Of a DNA stretch of 64,000 nucleotides, positions 43,374 through 52,670 are shown piece after piece (within the stretch, counting starts at the first letter, position 1; the number at the start of each line of letters is the position of its first letter). The translations under genes were made by a program, and so were the position numbers. The stretch spans positions 4,883,424 to 4,947,423 of the forward strand of contig NC_015856.1 of NCBI RefSeq assembly GCF_000221045.1, written 5' to 3'. The notes beneath the pieces are model-generated. The model was not told the origin of the DNA. It ran no database searches and saw only the letters and a program-made list of their open reading frames with translations. Source of the DNA: Collimonas fungivorans Ter331 (GTDB lineage Bacteria; Pseudomonadota; Gammaproteobacteria; Burkholderiales; Burkholderiaceae_D).

Positions 43374-44228
43374 ATGAACAAGCCAGTTTTCAACCGCCAG
43401 CTCGAACGCCTGGTCACCGGCATCGATACCCAGGACGGCGCCGGCGTCAGCCTGGTGCGGGTCCTCACCAACGACCTGCAGCGCCGGCTCGATCCGTTCC
43501 TGATGCTCGACAACTTCCATTCGGACAAGCCGGAAGACTACCTCGCCGGTTTTCCCGACCATCCGCACCGCGGCTTCGAAACCGTGACCTACATGCTGGC
43601 GGGGCGCATGCGCCATCGCGACAATGCCGGCAACGAAGGTTTGCTGCAGGCCGGCGGCGTGCAATGGATGACGGCGGGCAGCGGGCTGGTGCATTCCGAA
43701 CTGCCGGAACAGGAAGACGGCCTGATGAGCGGTTTCCAGCTGTGGCTCAACCTGGCTTCGGGCGACAAGATGGTCGCTCCCAGCTACCGCGACCTGCAAG
43801 CCGATGAAATTCCGCAGGTTTCGCCGCAGCCCGGCGTCAAGGTGAAAGTGATTGCCGGTTCCGCTTTCGGCACCGCCGGCGCGGTGCAACGGCCGCATAC
43901 CGAGCCGCTGTACCTGGACGTGCAGCTGGAAAGCGGCCAGCAGCTGGATTTGCCGATCCCGGCCGGCCATAACGCCTTCCTGTATGTGTTCGAAGGCGGG
44001 CTGAGCATCGGTGCCGACAGCCGCAGCGCACCGGCCGGCCGCATGGCGATCCTGAGCAATGTTGCCGATGCCGCCGGCGTCAGCCTGCAGGCGCAAGGCA
44101 ACAGCCGCTTCCTGCTGATTGCAGGCAAGCCGCTCAACGAGCCGATCGCCCAGTGGGGGCCGTTCGTGATGAACACCCGCGAACAGGTGGAACAGGCGAT
44201 CCAGGATTTCCGCGACGGCAAGATCTGA
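43374..44228 (+). CDS. Pirin family protein
   Basis: Bicupin of 284 residues. The first cupin holds the metal-binding motif of pirins (FPDHPHRGFETVTYMLAGRMRHRDNAG and QWMTAGSGLVHSE), with three His and one Glu for iron. Quercetinase activity has been shown for some members. The ATG at 43374 has an ACGGAGGA ribosome binding site. It is cotranscribed with doxX and controlled by the divergent LysR in the usual model. Confidence 0.9.
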   Translation: MNKPVFNRQLERLVTGIDTQDGAGVSLVRVLTNDLQRRLDPFLMLDNFHSDKPEDYLAGFPDHPHRGFETVTYMLAGRMRHRDNAGNEGLLQAGGVQWMTAGSGLVHSELPEQEDGLMSGFQLWLNLASGDKMVAPSYRDLQADEIPQVSPQPGVKVKVIAGSAFGTAGAVQRPHTEPLYLDVQLESGQQLDLPIPAGHNAFLYVFEGGLSIGADSRSAPAGRMAILSNVADAAGVSLQAQGNSRFLLIAGKPLNEPIAQWGPFVMNTREQVEQAIQDFRDGKI

Positions 44229-44235
44229 AGTTAAA

Positions 44236-44268
44236 CAAAGGGGGCGAGCGCCCAACTCGCCCCCTTTG
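44236..44268 (+). terminator. Hairpin terminator after pirin gene
   Basis: A perfect 13-base stem, CAAAGGGGGCGAG with CTCGCCCCCTTTG, and a seven-base loop, eight bases after the stop. There is no strong T-run, so Rho may help. Confidence 0.65.
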
Positions 44269-44332
44269 AACTTGTCCCTCTTAATCCGCCCTTTTGTTAT
44301 GCTTACCGGACCATTCATTATTCCGGCCGGCC

Positions 44333-45007
44333 ATGACCCGCAAGCTCTTCTGGCAAGATCCCTACCGCACCACGCTGACCACCCGAGTCAGCGCCGTCGA
44401 CAATGACCGCATCCGTCTCGCAGAAACCATCTTCTTCGCCTTTTCCGGCGGCCAGGAAAGCGACCATGGCACCCTGGCCGGCCACCCCGTGCTGTCGGCG
44501 GAAAAAGACGGCCTGGAGATTCTCTACACGCTGGCGCCCGGACATGGCCTGCAGGCCGGCAGCGAAGTCGAGATCGTGATCGACTGGGAACGCCGCTATC
44601 GCCTGATGCGGCTGCACTTCGCCGCCGAGATGGTGCTGCAGCTGGTATACAAGCTGCGGCCAGGCATAGAGCGCATCGGCGCCCATATCTCGGCCGACAA
44701 GGGACGTATCGATTTTGCCCATGAAGGCAGCATCGCCGTGCTGCTGCCGCAGGTGGAAACCGAAGTGGCTGCCCTGCTCCAGGCCGACCTGCCTATCGTC
44801 ACCGCGTTTACCGATGAGGCGACGCAACGGCGCTACTGGGAAGTCGCAGGATTCGCCAGGATGGCTTGCGGCGGCACCCATCCGCGCTCGACCGCGGAAG
44901 TCGGCGCGCTCAGGCTGAAACGCAAGAATATCGGCAAGGGCAAGGAGCGCATAGAAATCAGCTTGGGCGGCAATCCGTTGGACGGCACTCTGTTGGCAGC
45001 TATTTAG
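44333..45007 (+). CDS. Alanyl-tRNA editing protein (AlaX family)
   Basis: Free-standing editing domain of 224 residues that hydrolyses mischarged Ser/Gly-tRNA(Ala). The family SGGQESDHGTL motif and CGGTHPRSTAEVG near 183-195 are present. The zinc HxxxH is altered to HFAAE (RLHFAAEMVLQ), so one zinc His is replaced by Glu, which seems to be a subfamily feature. The stop overlaps the convergent lrp gene by eight bases. Confidence 0.82.
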   Translation: MTRKLFWQDPYRTTLTTRVSAVDNDRIRLAETIFFAFSGGQESDHGTLAGHPVLSAEKDGLEILYTLAPGHGLQAGSEVEIVIDWERRYRLMRLHFAAEMVLQLVYKLRPGIERIGAHISADKGRIDFAHEGSIAVLLPQVETEVAALLQADLPIVTAFTDEATQRRYWEVAGFARMACGGTHPRSTAEVGALRLKRKNIGKGKERIEISLGGNPLDGTLLAAI

Positions 45008-45491
45008 TTTCCATCGACAACGCCAGCGTCTCCTTGATTTCTTCCATCACGACATAACTCTTGGACTGCGCCGCTCCGGGCAGCTGCAGCAGCATGTCGC
45101 CCAGCAGCTTGCGGTATTCCGCCATCTCGCGGATGCGGGCCTTGATCAGGTAATCGAAATCGCCGGACACCAGGTGGCACTCGAGCACCTCCGGAATGCG
45201 CAACACTTCGCGCCGGAACTGTTCAAACGCATGCGCCGATTTCTGATTCAGCGTAATCTCAACAAAAACCAGCAGCTTGGCGCCGACCGCGGCCGGGTTG
45301 ACGCGCGCGTAATAACCGTCGATGACGCCGTCGCGTTCCATGCGCTTGACGCGTTCGATGCACGGCGTGATCGACAAGCCGACCTGCTCGCCCAGGTCCT
45401 TCATCGACATGCGGCCGTCCTGCTGCAGCAGACGCAAGATGTGGCGGTCCAGCTTGTCCAGGGTGCGGCTCGATTCCTTGTAGATTCTCAT
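45000..45491 (-). CDS. Lrp/AsnC-family regulator
   Basis: Lrp-type transcriptional regulator of 163 residues: N-terminal helix-turn-helix (LDRHILRLLQQDGRMSMKDLGEQVGLSITPCIERVKRMERDGVI) and a C-terminal RAM amino-acid-sensing domain (PEVLECHLVSGDFDYLIKARI). It is divergent from dadA-dadX across 149 bases, as in alanine-responsive control of dad genes in gammaproteobacteria. Alanine is the likely ligand. Confidence 0.92.
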   Translation of the reverse strand: MRIYKESSRTLDKLDRHILRLLQQDGRMSMKDLGEQVGLSITPCIERVKRMERDGVIDGYYARVNPAAVGAKLLVFVEITLNQKSAHAFEQFRREVLRIPEVLECHLVSGDFDYLIKARIREMAEYRKLLGDMLLQLPGAAQSKSYVVMEEIKETLALSMETK

Positions 45492-45640
45492 GTCCCGAAT
45501 TTTCTGATATTTTTAGTGTTAAATCCTGAATATTTCGATTTATACAGTAACAAATGCTGGAAATTAGCTATTAGCATAGCGCTTATTGCTGCAAATCAAA
45601 AACAATTCAGGCGAATTCAGGTCTACTAAGGGGAATCAAG

Positions 45641-46927
45641 ATGCGGGTGCTCATCCTAGGCAGCGGCGTGGTCGGCGTCACCAGCGCCTATTACCTGGCC
45701 CGTGCCGGCCACGAAGTCACCGTCATCGACCGCCTGCCGGGCCCGGCGCAAGACACCAGTTTTGCCAACGCCGGCCAGATCTCGCCAGGCTACGCCTCGC
45801 CCTGGGCCGCGCCCGGGATTCCGCTGAAAGCACTGAAGTGGATGCTGCAAGAGCATGCACCGCTCTCGATCACCCCCGACGGCACCCTGTTCCAGCTGCG
45901 CTGGATGTGGCAGATGCTGCGCAACTGCAGCGCCGCCCGCTATGCCGTCAACAAGGAACGCATGGTGCGCCTGGCCGAATACAGCCGCGACTGTTTCAAG
46001 GTGTTGCGCGCCGATACCGGCATCGCCTACGAAGGCCGCCAGCTCGGCACCATGCAGGTGTTCCGCAGCCAGCAGCAGCTGGACGACGCCGCCAAGGATA
46101 TCCAGGTGTTGCAAGACACTGGCGTGCCGTTCGAATTGCTGACGCCGGACCAGCTGGCGCTGGCCGAACCCGCGCTGGACGCAGTCAAGCATAAGCTGAG
46201 CGGCGCCCTGCGCCTGCCTAACGATGAGACCGGCGACTGCCAGATGTTCACTACGCGGCTGGCGAAGATGGCCGAAGAACTCGGCGTGCGCTTCCGCTAC
46301 AACCTGCAGATCGATGCGCTGACGCTGGCCAACGGCGAAATCGCCGGCGTCCAGTGCGGTCCGGAGCACCTGCAGGCCGATCGTTACGTGGTGGCGCTGG
46401 GCGCCTATTCCACCGGTTTCCTCGGCTCGCTGGTGGATATCCCGGTGTACCCGCTGAAGGGCTATTCGATCACGGTGCCGATCGTCGACGCCGAAGCGGC
46501 GCCGGTCTCGACCGTGCTCGACGAAACCTACAAGATCGCCATCACCCGTTTCGACGACCGCATCCGGGTCGGCGGCATGGCGGAGATCGTCGGCTTCAAC
46601 AAGACCCTCAAGCCGAAACGCCGCGCGACCCTGGAAATGGTGGTCAACGACCTGTTCCCGGGCGCCGGCAACACCGCCGCCGCCAGTTTCTGGACCGGCT
46701 TGCGGCCGATGACGCCGGACGGCACGCCGATCGTCGGCGCCACCCATATCCGCAACCTGTTCCTCAACACCGGCCACGGCACGCTCGGCTGGACCATGTC
46801 TTGCGGTTCCGCGCAACTGCTGGCGGACCTGATTTCCGGCAAGCGGCCGGCGATTGCCTCGGACGACCTGGCGGTCGGACGCTACAGCAAGCACGGCGCG
46901 CAAAGCGAGCATCCTGCATACGCCTGA
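45641..46927 (+). CDS. dadA: D-amino acid dehydrogenase small subunit DadA
   Basis: FAD-dependent enzyme at the inner membrane that oxidises D-alanine to pyruvate, passing electrons to quinones. The dinucleotide motif [18 protein letters not shown] is at 3-20, a second FAD motif is [13 protein letters not shown] and GFNKTLKP is present; the end [15 protein letters not shown] is typical of DadA. 428 residues, full length. The ribosome binding site is AAGGGGAA. It forms an operon with dadX, 29 bases downstream. Confidence 0.95.
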   Translation: MRVLILGSGVVGVTSAYYLARAGHEVTVIDRLPGPAQDTSFANAGQISPGYASPWAAPGIPLKALKWMLQEHAPLSITPDGTLFQLRWMWQMLRNCSAARYAVNKERMVRLAEYSRDCFKVLRADTGIAYEGRQLGTMQVFRSQQQLDDAAKDIQVLQDTGVPFELLTPDQLALAEPALDAVKHKLSGALRLPNDETGDCQMFTTRLAKMAEELGVRFRYNLQIDALTLANGEIAGVQCGPEHLQADRYVVALGAYSTGFLGSLVDIPVYPLKGYSITVPIVDAEAAPVSTVLDETYKIAITRFDDRIRVGGMAEIVGFNKTLKPKRRATLEMVVNDLFPGAGNTAAASFWTGLRPMTPDGTPIVGATHIRNLFLNTGHGTLGWTMSCGSAQLLADLISGKRPAIASDDLAVGRYSKHGAQSEHPAYA

Positions 46928-46956
46928 TCCGGTAAACGTTTTTAGCGACACATACT

Positions 46957-48066
46957 ATGCAACCTCAAGCGGCACACGCAGGCGCTATCCTGACGGTCGA
47001 CCTCGGCGCCCTGCGCAGCAACTATCGCCTGCTGCGCAAGCAAGCCGGATCGGCACTATGCGGCGCGGCCGTCAAGGCCGACGCCTACGGCCTGGGCGCA
47101 GCACGGGTCGGACCGGCGCTGGCGGCGGAAGGCTGCCGCCACTTTTTTGTCGCCCATCTCGACGAGGGCATTGCGCTGCGGCCGCATTTGCCGGCCACCG
47201 CACAGATATTCGTATTACACGGGCCGCCGCCCGGCGCAGAGCAGGAATTCATCAGCCACGGCCTGCTGCCGGTGCTCAACAGCCTGCAGCAGATCCAGGG
47301 CTGGCACGCGCTGGCGCAAATGCTGCAGCGGCCATTGCCGGCCATCGTCCAGGTCGACAGCGGCATGTCGCGCATGGGATTGCCGGCGGCCGAAGCCGAA
47401 GCCTGGCTGGCCGATCCGCGTTACCTGCAAACCATCCCGCCGCTGTTCCTGATGAGCCACCTGGCTTGCGCCGAACACCAGGACCATCCGATGAACGCCA
47501 GCCAGCTGGCGCGCTTCAATACATTGCGCCAGCGCTTGCTGCAAGTGCCGGCCAGCCTGGCCAACTCTTCCGGGATTTTCCTCGGCAGCGACTACCAGTT
47601 CGACCTGGTTCGTCCGGGCGCAGCCTTGTACGGCATCGCGCCGGTGGCCGGCGCCGCCAATCCGCTGCAGCCGGTGGCCGCCCTGCACGGCCGCATCCTG
47701 CAAACCCGTAGCATCGAACGCGGCGACCATGTCGGCTACGGCATCAGCTACAGCGCCACCGAACAACGGCAGATCGCCACCGTCGGCGTCGGTTACGCCG
47801 ACGGCTGGCTGCGCGGCATGAGCAACCGCGGCCTGGTGTTCATCGACGGCCGGGCGGTGCCTATGGTCGGCACCGTCTCCATGGATTCGATCACCATCGA
47901 TGTCACCGGCATCGCCGCCGAGCGGCTGCAGGCCGGCGCCCTGGTCGAACTGATCGGCCCGCACCGTCCGGTCGACGACGTCGCGCGGCTGGCCGGCACC
48001 ATCGGCTACGAAATCCTGACCGGCCTCGGCCACCGCTATCACCGCGAATACATCGGCGGATTGTAG
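46957..48066 (+). CDS. dadX: Alanine racemase DadX
   Basis: Catabolic alanine racemase of 369 residues, interconverting L- and D-alanine with PLP. PLP Lys40 is in VKADAYGLG, the catalytic Tyr in GYGISYSA of the C-terminal domain, and CGT-like VGTVSMDSITIDV follows. Together with DadA it takes L-alanine to pyruvate. The stop TAG at 48064-48066 lies within the first bases of a REP-like palindromic repeat, so the last codons border the repeat insertion. Confidence 0.95.
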   Translation: MQPQAAHAGAILTVDLGALRSNYRLLRKQAGSALCGAAVKADAYGLGAARVGPALAAEGCRHFFVAHLDEGIALRPHLPATAQIFVLHGPPPGAEQEFISHGLLPVLNSLQQIQGWHALAQMLQRPLPAIVQVDSGMSRMGLPAAEAEAWLADPRYLQTIPPLFLMSHLACAEHQDHPMNASQLARFNTLRQRLLQVPASLANSSGIFLGSDYQFDLVRPGAALYGIAPVAGAANPLQPVAALHGRILQTRSIERGDHVGYGISYSATEQRQIATVGVGYADGWLRGMSNRGLVFIDGRAVPMVGTVSMDSITIDVTGIAAERLQAGALVELIGPHRPVDDVARLAGTIGYEILTGLGHRYHREYIGGL

Positions 48067-48146
48067 GGTGGGCACCTGTGCCCACGCGGAGTGCCTTGGC
48101 AAATAATCGAGGGCCATTCCGCGTGGGCAGAAATCTGCCCACCTAC
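48063..48146. repeat. REP-like palindromic repeat unit
   Basis: The ends GTAGGGTGGGCA and TGCCCACCTAC are inverted copies, with inner hairpins TGGGCAC-ct-GTGCCCA and GTGGGCAG-aaat-CTGCCCAC. It is the two-hairpin form of REP/BIME elements common in Burkholderiales. It overlaps the dadX stop codon. Confidence 0.65.
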
Positions 48147-48210
48147 GTTTCCCTCTCATGGCGGCAACGTCGTAGAATCAAGTACTCCTGCAACTCTCCT
48201 TTCCACCGCC

Positions 48211-49449
48211 ATGACTAAAACAGCGTTATCCGCACAGCTCGCCAGCTGGATCGACGAACACTTTGACGAAGAAGTCGGATTCCTGCAAACCATCGTCCGC
48301 ATTCCCACCGACACTCCGCCCGGCAACAATGCACCGCACGCCGATGCCGTGGCCGAGCTGGTCACCGCCTGGGGTTGGCAAGCCGAGAAACATCCCGTGC
48401 CGGCAGCCGTCGTCAGGGACTACGGCATGGAAAGCATCACCAACCTGATCATCCGCCGCCAGTATGCCGGCGCCGGCCCGGTGCTGGCGCTGAACGCCCA
48501 TGGCGACGTGGTGCCGCCGGGCGAAGGCTGGACCAAGCAGCCGTACGGTGGAGAAATCGAAAACGGCCGCATCTACGGCCGCGCCACCACGGTGTCGAAA
48601 GGCGATTTTGCTACCTACATTTTTGCCGTGCGCGCGCTGGAAGCGCTCGGCGTGCCGCTCAAGGGCGCGCTGGAACTGCACTTCACCTACGACGAAGAAT
48701 TCGGCGGCTTGCTGGGGCCGGCCTGGCTGCTGGAAAAGCAGCTGACCAAACCCGACCTGGTGATCGGCCCCGGCTTCAGCTACAACGTCGTCATCGCGCA
48801 TAACGCCTGCCTGCAATTCGAGGTGACGGTGCACGGCAAGGCGACCCACGGTTCGATGCCAGAAACCGGCCACGATGCGTTGCAGGCCGCGACCAAGGTT
48901 TTGCAGGCGATCTACGCCAAGCTGCCCGACTTGAAAAAAATCAGCTCGGCAATTCCCGGCATCACCCATCCGACCATGATCGTCGGCCGCATCGACGGCG
49001 GCACCAACACCAATGTGGTGCCGGGCAAAGTGGTGCTGAAGATGGATCGCCGCATGATTCCGGAAGAAGATCCGGTGGCGGTCGAAGCCGAGGTACGGGC
49101 CATGATCGCCGCGGCGGTCGCCGACCTGCCCGGCATCCGCGTCGACATCAAACGCCTGTTGCTGGCGCGCGCCCTACGCCCCTTGCCTGGCCATGAAAAA
49201 CTGCTGGCCAGCGTGCAAAAGAATGCGCAGGCCGTGTTAGGCGAAGCGATCCCGGCCAACGGTTCGGCGCTCTACACCGATGCCCGCCTGTACGGCGAAC
49301 ATGGCATTCCTGTTGTGCTGTACGGCGCCGGTCCGCGCACCCTGATGGAATCGAACGCCAAACAGGCCGATGAGAATCTTGCGCTGGACGATCTGCGCAA
49401 GGCCACCAAAGTGGTGGCGCTGACTTTGCTCGATTTCCTCGCACAGTAA
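48211..49449 (+). CDS. M20-family peptidase-like protein with altered metal site
   Basis: Protein of 412 residues of the M20/ArgE-DapE family, likely an amidohydrolase or peptidase acting on a small amide. The first metal motif HGDVVPP and the catalytic glutamates in YDEEFGG are present. The bridging Asp of the GRGAxD(D/M)KG motif is missing (here GRATTVSKGDFATY), and the C-terminal zinc His is replaced (ESNAKQADENL). A variant of this kind may be a known subfamily with a shifted Asp, or it may have lost catalysis. It starts at the ATG at 48211. Confidence 0.78.
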   Translation: MTKTALSAQLASWIDEHFDEEVGFLQTIVRIPTDTPPGNNAPHADAVAELVTAWGWQAEKHPVPAAVVRDYGMESITNLIIRRQYAGAGPVLALNAHGDVVPPGEGWTKQPYGGEIENGRIYGRATTVSKGDFATYIFAVRALEALGVPLKGALELHFTYDEEFGGLLGPAWLLEKQLTKPDLVIGPGFSYNVVIAHNACLQFEVTVHGKATHGSMPETGHDALQAATKVLQAIYAKLPDLKKISSAIPGITHPTMIVGRIDGGTNTNVVPGKVVLKMDRRMIPEEDPVAVEAEVRAMIAAAVADLPGIRVDIKRLLLARALRPLPGHEKLLASVQKNAQAVLGEAIPANGSALYTDARLYGEHGIPVVLYGAGPRTLMESNAKQADENLALDDLRKATKVVALTLLDFLAQ

Positions 49450-49639
49450 ACCACGGTTGCCGGGCGGCCCCGGGCGCCTCCCGGCAGACATCCCGATGTT
49501 GGTGTAACATTAGCCGTCGCTTTAGCGCACAGATCATGTTTGTGCCGTTTTTTCTGCCTTCGTGCAGTTCCTGCCTGCGCCTCTACCCGCTGTACATATT
49601 TAACCCAGCGCCAGCAACTGGCGCTACTCCAAGCATCCC

Positions 49640-50878
49640 ATGACAAACACACCTGCAACTTCAGCCTCGGAGAAACTGCTCCCGGGCTGGCTTCTTTTAC
49701 TTGGCGCGCTGACCGCCATCGGCTCGCTGTCGATCGACATGTACCTGCCGAGCTTTCCGACCATCGCGCAGCAGTTCGGGGTCGGCAGCAACCTGGTGCA
49801 GCTGACCCTGGCCAGCTTCCTGGTCGGGCTGGCGGTCGGCCAGATGTTTTACGGGCCGCTGAGCGACCGTTTCGGCCGCAAGCCGCCGCTGTATGTCGGC
49901 ATGACGCTGTACCTGCTGGGTTCGCTGGCCTGCATGGTGTCGCAAGACGTGGTTGCGCTGATACTGTTCCGTTTCCTGCAAGGCCTGGGCGGCTGCGCCG
50001 GCATGGTCATCGCGCGCGCCGTGATCCGCGACCGGCTCGGCACCACCGGCGCCGCCAGGGCGTTTTCGCTGATGATGCTGGTGATGGGCCTGGCGCCTAT
50101 CCTGGCGCCGCTGATCGGCGGCAGCGTGCTCAAGTTCTGGGGCTGGCGCGTCATTTTCGGCGGCCTCGCCGCCTTCGGCCTGTTTTGCCTGCTGGCGATC
50201 CACTACACCATGCAGGAAACGCTGGACCGCCACAAGGCCGAGCCGCTGCACCTGGGCCGCACCCTGAAACAATACGGCCGGCTGCTGCTGGACCGCCAGT
50301 TCGTCGCCTACAGCCTGGTCGGCGGCCTGATCCAGGGCGGCATGTTCGCCTATATCACCGGTTCTTCTTTCGTGCTGATCGAGCTGCACGGCATCAAGCC
50401 CGAGCACTTCGGCTTCGTGTTCGGCACCAATGCCTTCGGCCTGATCGCCGCCTCGCAGATCAATGCCCGGCTGGTCGGCAGATATTCACTTGACACCATC
50501 CTCGGCCGCGCCCTCTGGCTGCCGGCGCTGCTGAGCCTGTTCATCGCGCTGCTGGTGGCTTGCGGCGTGAACAACCTGCCTATCCTGCTGGTCGGCTTCT
50601 TCGGCTATCTTGCCTGCTACGGTTTCATCAGTCCGAATGCATCGGCGATCGCCTTGTCGCAGCAAGGCAAGCAGGCCGGCACCGCGTCGGCGCTGATGGG
50701 CACCCTGCAGTTCACGCTCGGCATCACCTCCGGCGTCGGCATGAGCTTGTGGCATGACGGCACCGCCTTGCCGCTGATGGTGGTGATGGCGACCTGCGGC
50801 GTCGGCGGCTTGCTGCTGCATCGTTTCGTGGCGCGCCCTGAACATCGGCGCCAGCTGCAGACGGCAGCGCATTCATGA
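49640..50878 (+). CDS. Bcr/CflA-type MFS drug efflux transporter
   Basis: Inner-membrane antiporter of 412 residues with twelve helices. The N-terminal SIDMYLPSFPTIAQQF, motif A GQMFYGPLSDRFGRKPP and motif C-like GLAPILAPLIGG are those of the DHA1 Bcr/CflA group (bicyclomycin, chloramphenicol). Its stop overlaps the next start by four bases. Confidence 0.88.
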   Translation: MTNTPATSASEKLLPGWLLLLGALTAIGSLSIDMYLPSFPTIAQQFGVGSNLVQLTLASFLVGLAVGQMFYGPLSDRFGRKPPLYVGMTLYLLGSLACMVSQDVVALILFRFLQGLGGCAGMVIARAVIRDRLGTTGAARAFSLMMLVMGLAPILAPLIGGSVLKFWGWRVIFGGLAAFGLFCLLAIHYTMQETLDRHKAEPLHLGRTLKQYGRLLLDRQFVAYSLVGGLIQGGMFAYITGSSFVLIELHGIKPEHFGFVFGTNAFGLIAASQINARLVGRYSLDTILGRALWLPALLSLFIALLVACGVNNLPILLVGFFGYLACYGFISPNASAIALSQQGKQAGTASALMGTLQFTLGITSGVGMSLWHDGTALPLMVVMATCGVGGLLLHRFVARPEHRRQLQTAAHS

Positions 50879-51558
50879 TCCCGCAAACAGCAGGCGCACT
50901 GGTGTCCTGGAGCGGCGGCAAGGATTCCTGCCTGGCGCTGTGGCGCGCGCGCCAGAGCGGCGTGCGGATCGAGCGCCTGGTTACCGCGCTGGATGAAAAC
51001 GGCCAGCGCGCCCGTTCGCACGGCGTGCCGCCGGCCCTGCTGCAAGCGCAGGCGGATGCGCTCGGCTTGCCGCTGGTTTTTTACAGTGCCAGCTGGCAGC
51101 AGTATGAAGAAAAATTCATCGCCGCCTTGCGCGATGCCCATGGCGCCGGCATGCGCCACGCCGTATTCGGCGATATCGATCTGCAGGCGCATCGCGACTG
51201 GGAAGAAAAAGTCTGCGCCCAGGCCGGGTTGCAGGCCAGCCTGCCCTTGTGGAACCAGCCGCGGCGCCGGCTGGTGGATGAATTCCTGGCGCTCGGTTTC
51301 AAGGCGCTGGTGGTATGCGTCAATGGCAGGCACTTGCCGCAGGATTTTTGCGGGCGCGAATTCGATACCGCCTTTCTCGCCGACCTGCCGCCAGAAGTGG
51401 ATGCCTGTGGCGAAAACGGCGAATTCCATACCTTTGTCTATGACGGCCCGGCGTTTGCCCACCCGGTTCCGTTTCGCCGCGACCGCATCAGTCCCTATCA
51501 TTCGCCGCCCGAACTGGGCTCGACCACTTACTACTTTCAAGAATTGCTGGCGGCCTGA
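50875..51558 (+). CDS. DUF71-type ATP-pyrophosphatase (diphthine-ammonia ligase-like)
   Basis: Protein of 227 residues of the adenine nucleotide alpha-hydrolase superfamily, N-type ATP pyrophosphatase. SGGKDS at 13-18 binds ATP, and the region GENGEFHTFVYDGP is the second family motif. Archaeal and eukaryotic members amidate diphthine, but bacteria lack diphthamide, so the bacterial role is unknown; B12-related or tRNA roles are suggested for relatives. Coupled to the MFS gene by ATGA. Confidence 0.85.
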   Translation: MIPQTAGALVSWSGGKDSCLALWRARQSGVRIERLVTALDENGQRARSHGVPPALLQAQADALGLPLVFYSASWQQYEEKFIAALRDAHGAGMRHAVFGDIDLQAHRDWEEKVCAQAGLQASLPLWNQPRRRLVDEFLALGFKALVVCVNGRHLPQDFCGREFDTAFLADLPPEVDACGENGEFHTFVYDGPAFAHPVPFRRDRISPYHSPPELGSTTYYFQELLAA

Positions 51559-51702
51559 ACCGCCGGCCATATGCACGTCCTGAGCGTCAGGCGCGCCGCT
51601 TATGCGTAAAATGCTGGATGTTGTTTAAATGCGCCCGAAACAAGTAGCAGAAACATAACTGAAGACCGGCGCCGTTCCCCCACTTTTTTACAGACCCACA
51701 CC

Positions 51703-52593
51703 ATGCAAGCAGGAATGTTCTATGCGATCGCCTCCTACATCCTGTGGGGCTTGTTCCCGATTTACTTCAAGGCGCTGGAAGCCGAAATTCCGCCGGTCGA
51801 CATCGTCATGCACCGCATGCTGTGGTCGTTCCTGTTCCTGGTGATCGTGCTGACCGTGCGCAAGCAGTGGGCCTGGGTCGGGCCGGTGCTGCGCCAGCCG
51901 CGCGTCATCGGCGGTTTCATCGCCAGCGCGCTGCTGCTGACCGCCAACTGGACTACCTATATCTGGGCCGTCAACAACAACCACATCGTCGAAGCCAGCC
52001 TCGGCTACTTCATCAATCCGATGGTCAGCGTCGCGCTCGGATTCATCTTCCTGCGCGAACGGCCGCGCCTGCTGCAGTGGCTGGCGATCGCGCTGGCCGC
52101 CGCCGCCGTGCTGTGGCTGACCTGGCAAGCCGGCCACCCGCCCTGGATTGCGCTGACCCTGGCCGTGACTTTCGGCAGCTACGGCCTGCTGCGCAAGACC
52201 GCCAGCCTCGGCGCCCTGCCCGGCCTGGCGCTGGAAACGGCGCTGGTGCTGCCGCTGGCGCTGGCTTACCTGGCGTATACTACGGTGCAGGACCACAATA
52301 CCTTCGTCAGCGCCTCGACGTCCACCAAGTGGCTGCTGGTCGCCGCCGGCCCGATCACCTCGATTCCGCTGCTGATGTTCGCCGCCGGCGCCCGCCGCAT
52401 CCCGCTGTCGCTGGTCGGCGTGCTGCAGTACATCACGCCGTCGCTGCAGCTGCTGCTGGGCGTCTGGCTGTATGGCGAGGAACTGGACGGCGCCAGGCTG
52501 ACGGGTTTTGTCGTGATCTGGGTGGCTTTGGCCCTGTATTCGGTCGAAGGCCTGTGGCGCACATTTGCAGCGCGCCCCGGCGCTTCGACTTAA
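51703..52593 (+). CDS. rarD: RarD-type EamA transporter
   Basis: Ten-helix membrane protein of 296 residues of the drug/metabolite transporter superfamily, matching RarD: GMFYAIASYILWGLFPIYFKAL at the start, VEASLGYFINPMVSVALGFIFLRERP, and IPLSLVGVLQYITPSLQLLLGV. RarD mutants in E. coli are tied to chloramphenicol sensitivity, but its substrate is not established. It stands alone. Confidence 0.92.
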   Translation: MQAGMFYAIASYILWGLFPIYFKALEAEIPPVDIVMHRMLWSFLFLVIVLTVRKQWAWVGPVLRQPRVIGGFIASALLLTANWTTYIWAVNNNHIVEASLGYFINPMVSVALGFIFLRERPRLLQWLAIALAAAAVLWLTWQAGHPPWIALTLAVTFGSYGLLRKTASLGALPGLALETALVLPLALAYLAYTTVQDHNTFVSASTSTKWLLVAAGPITSIPLLMFAAGARRIPLSLVGVLQYITPSLQLLLGVWLYGEELDGARLTGFVVIWVALALYSVEGLWRTFAARPGAST

Positions 52594-52670
52594 GAACGCA
52601 CATCGGTTATTCTTGGCAGTCCAGATAGCTCTTTACTGCTTGTCTATTCACTTAAACATCATTGCTCCTC

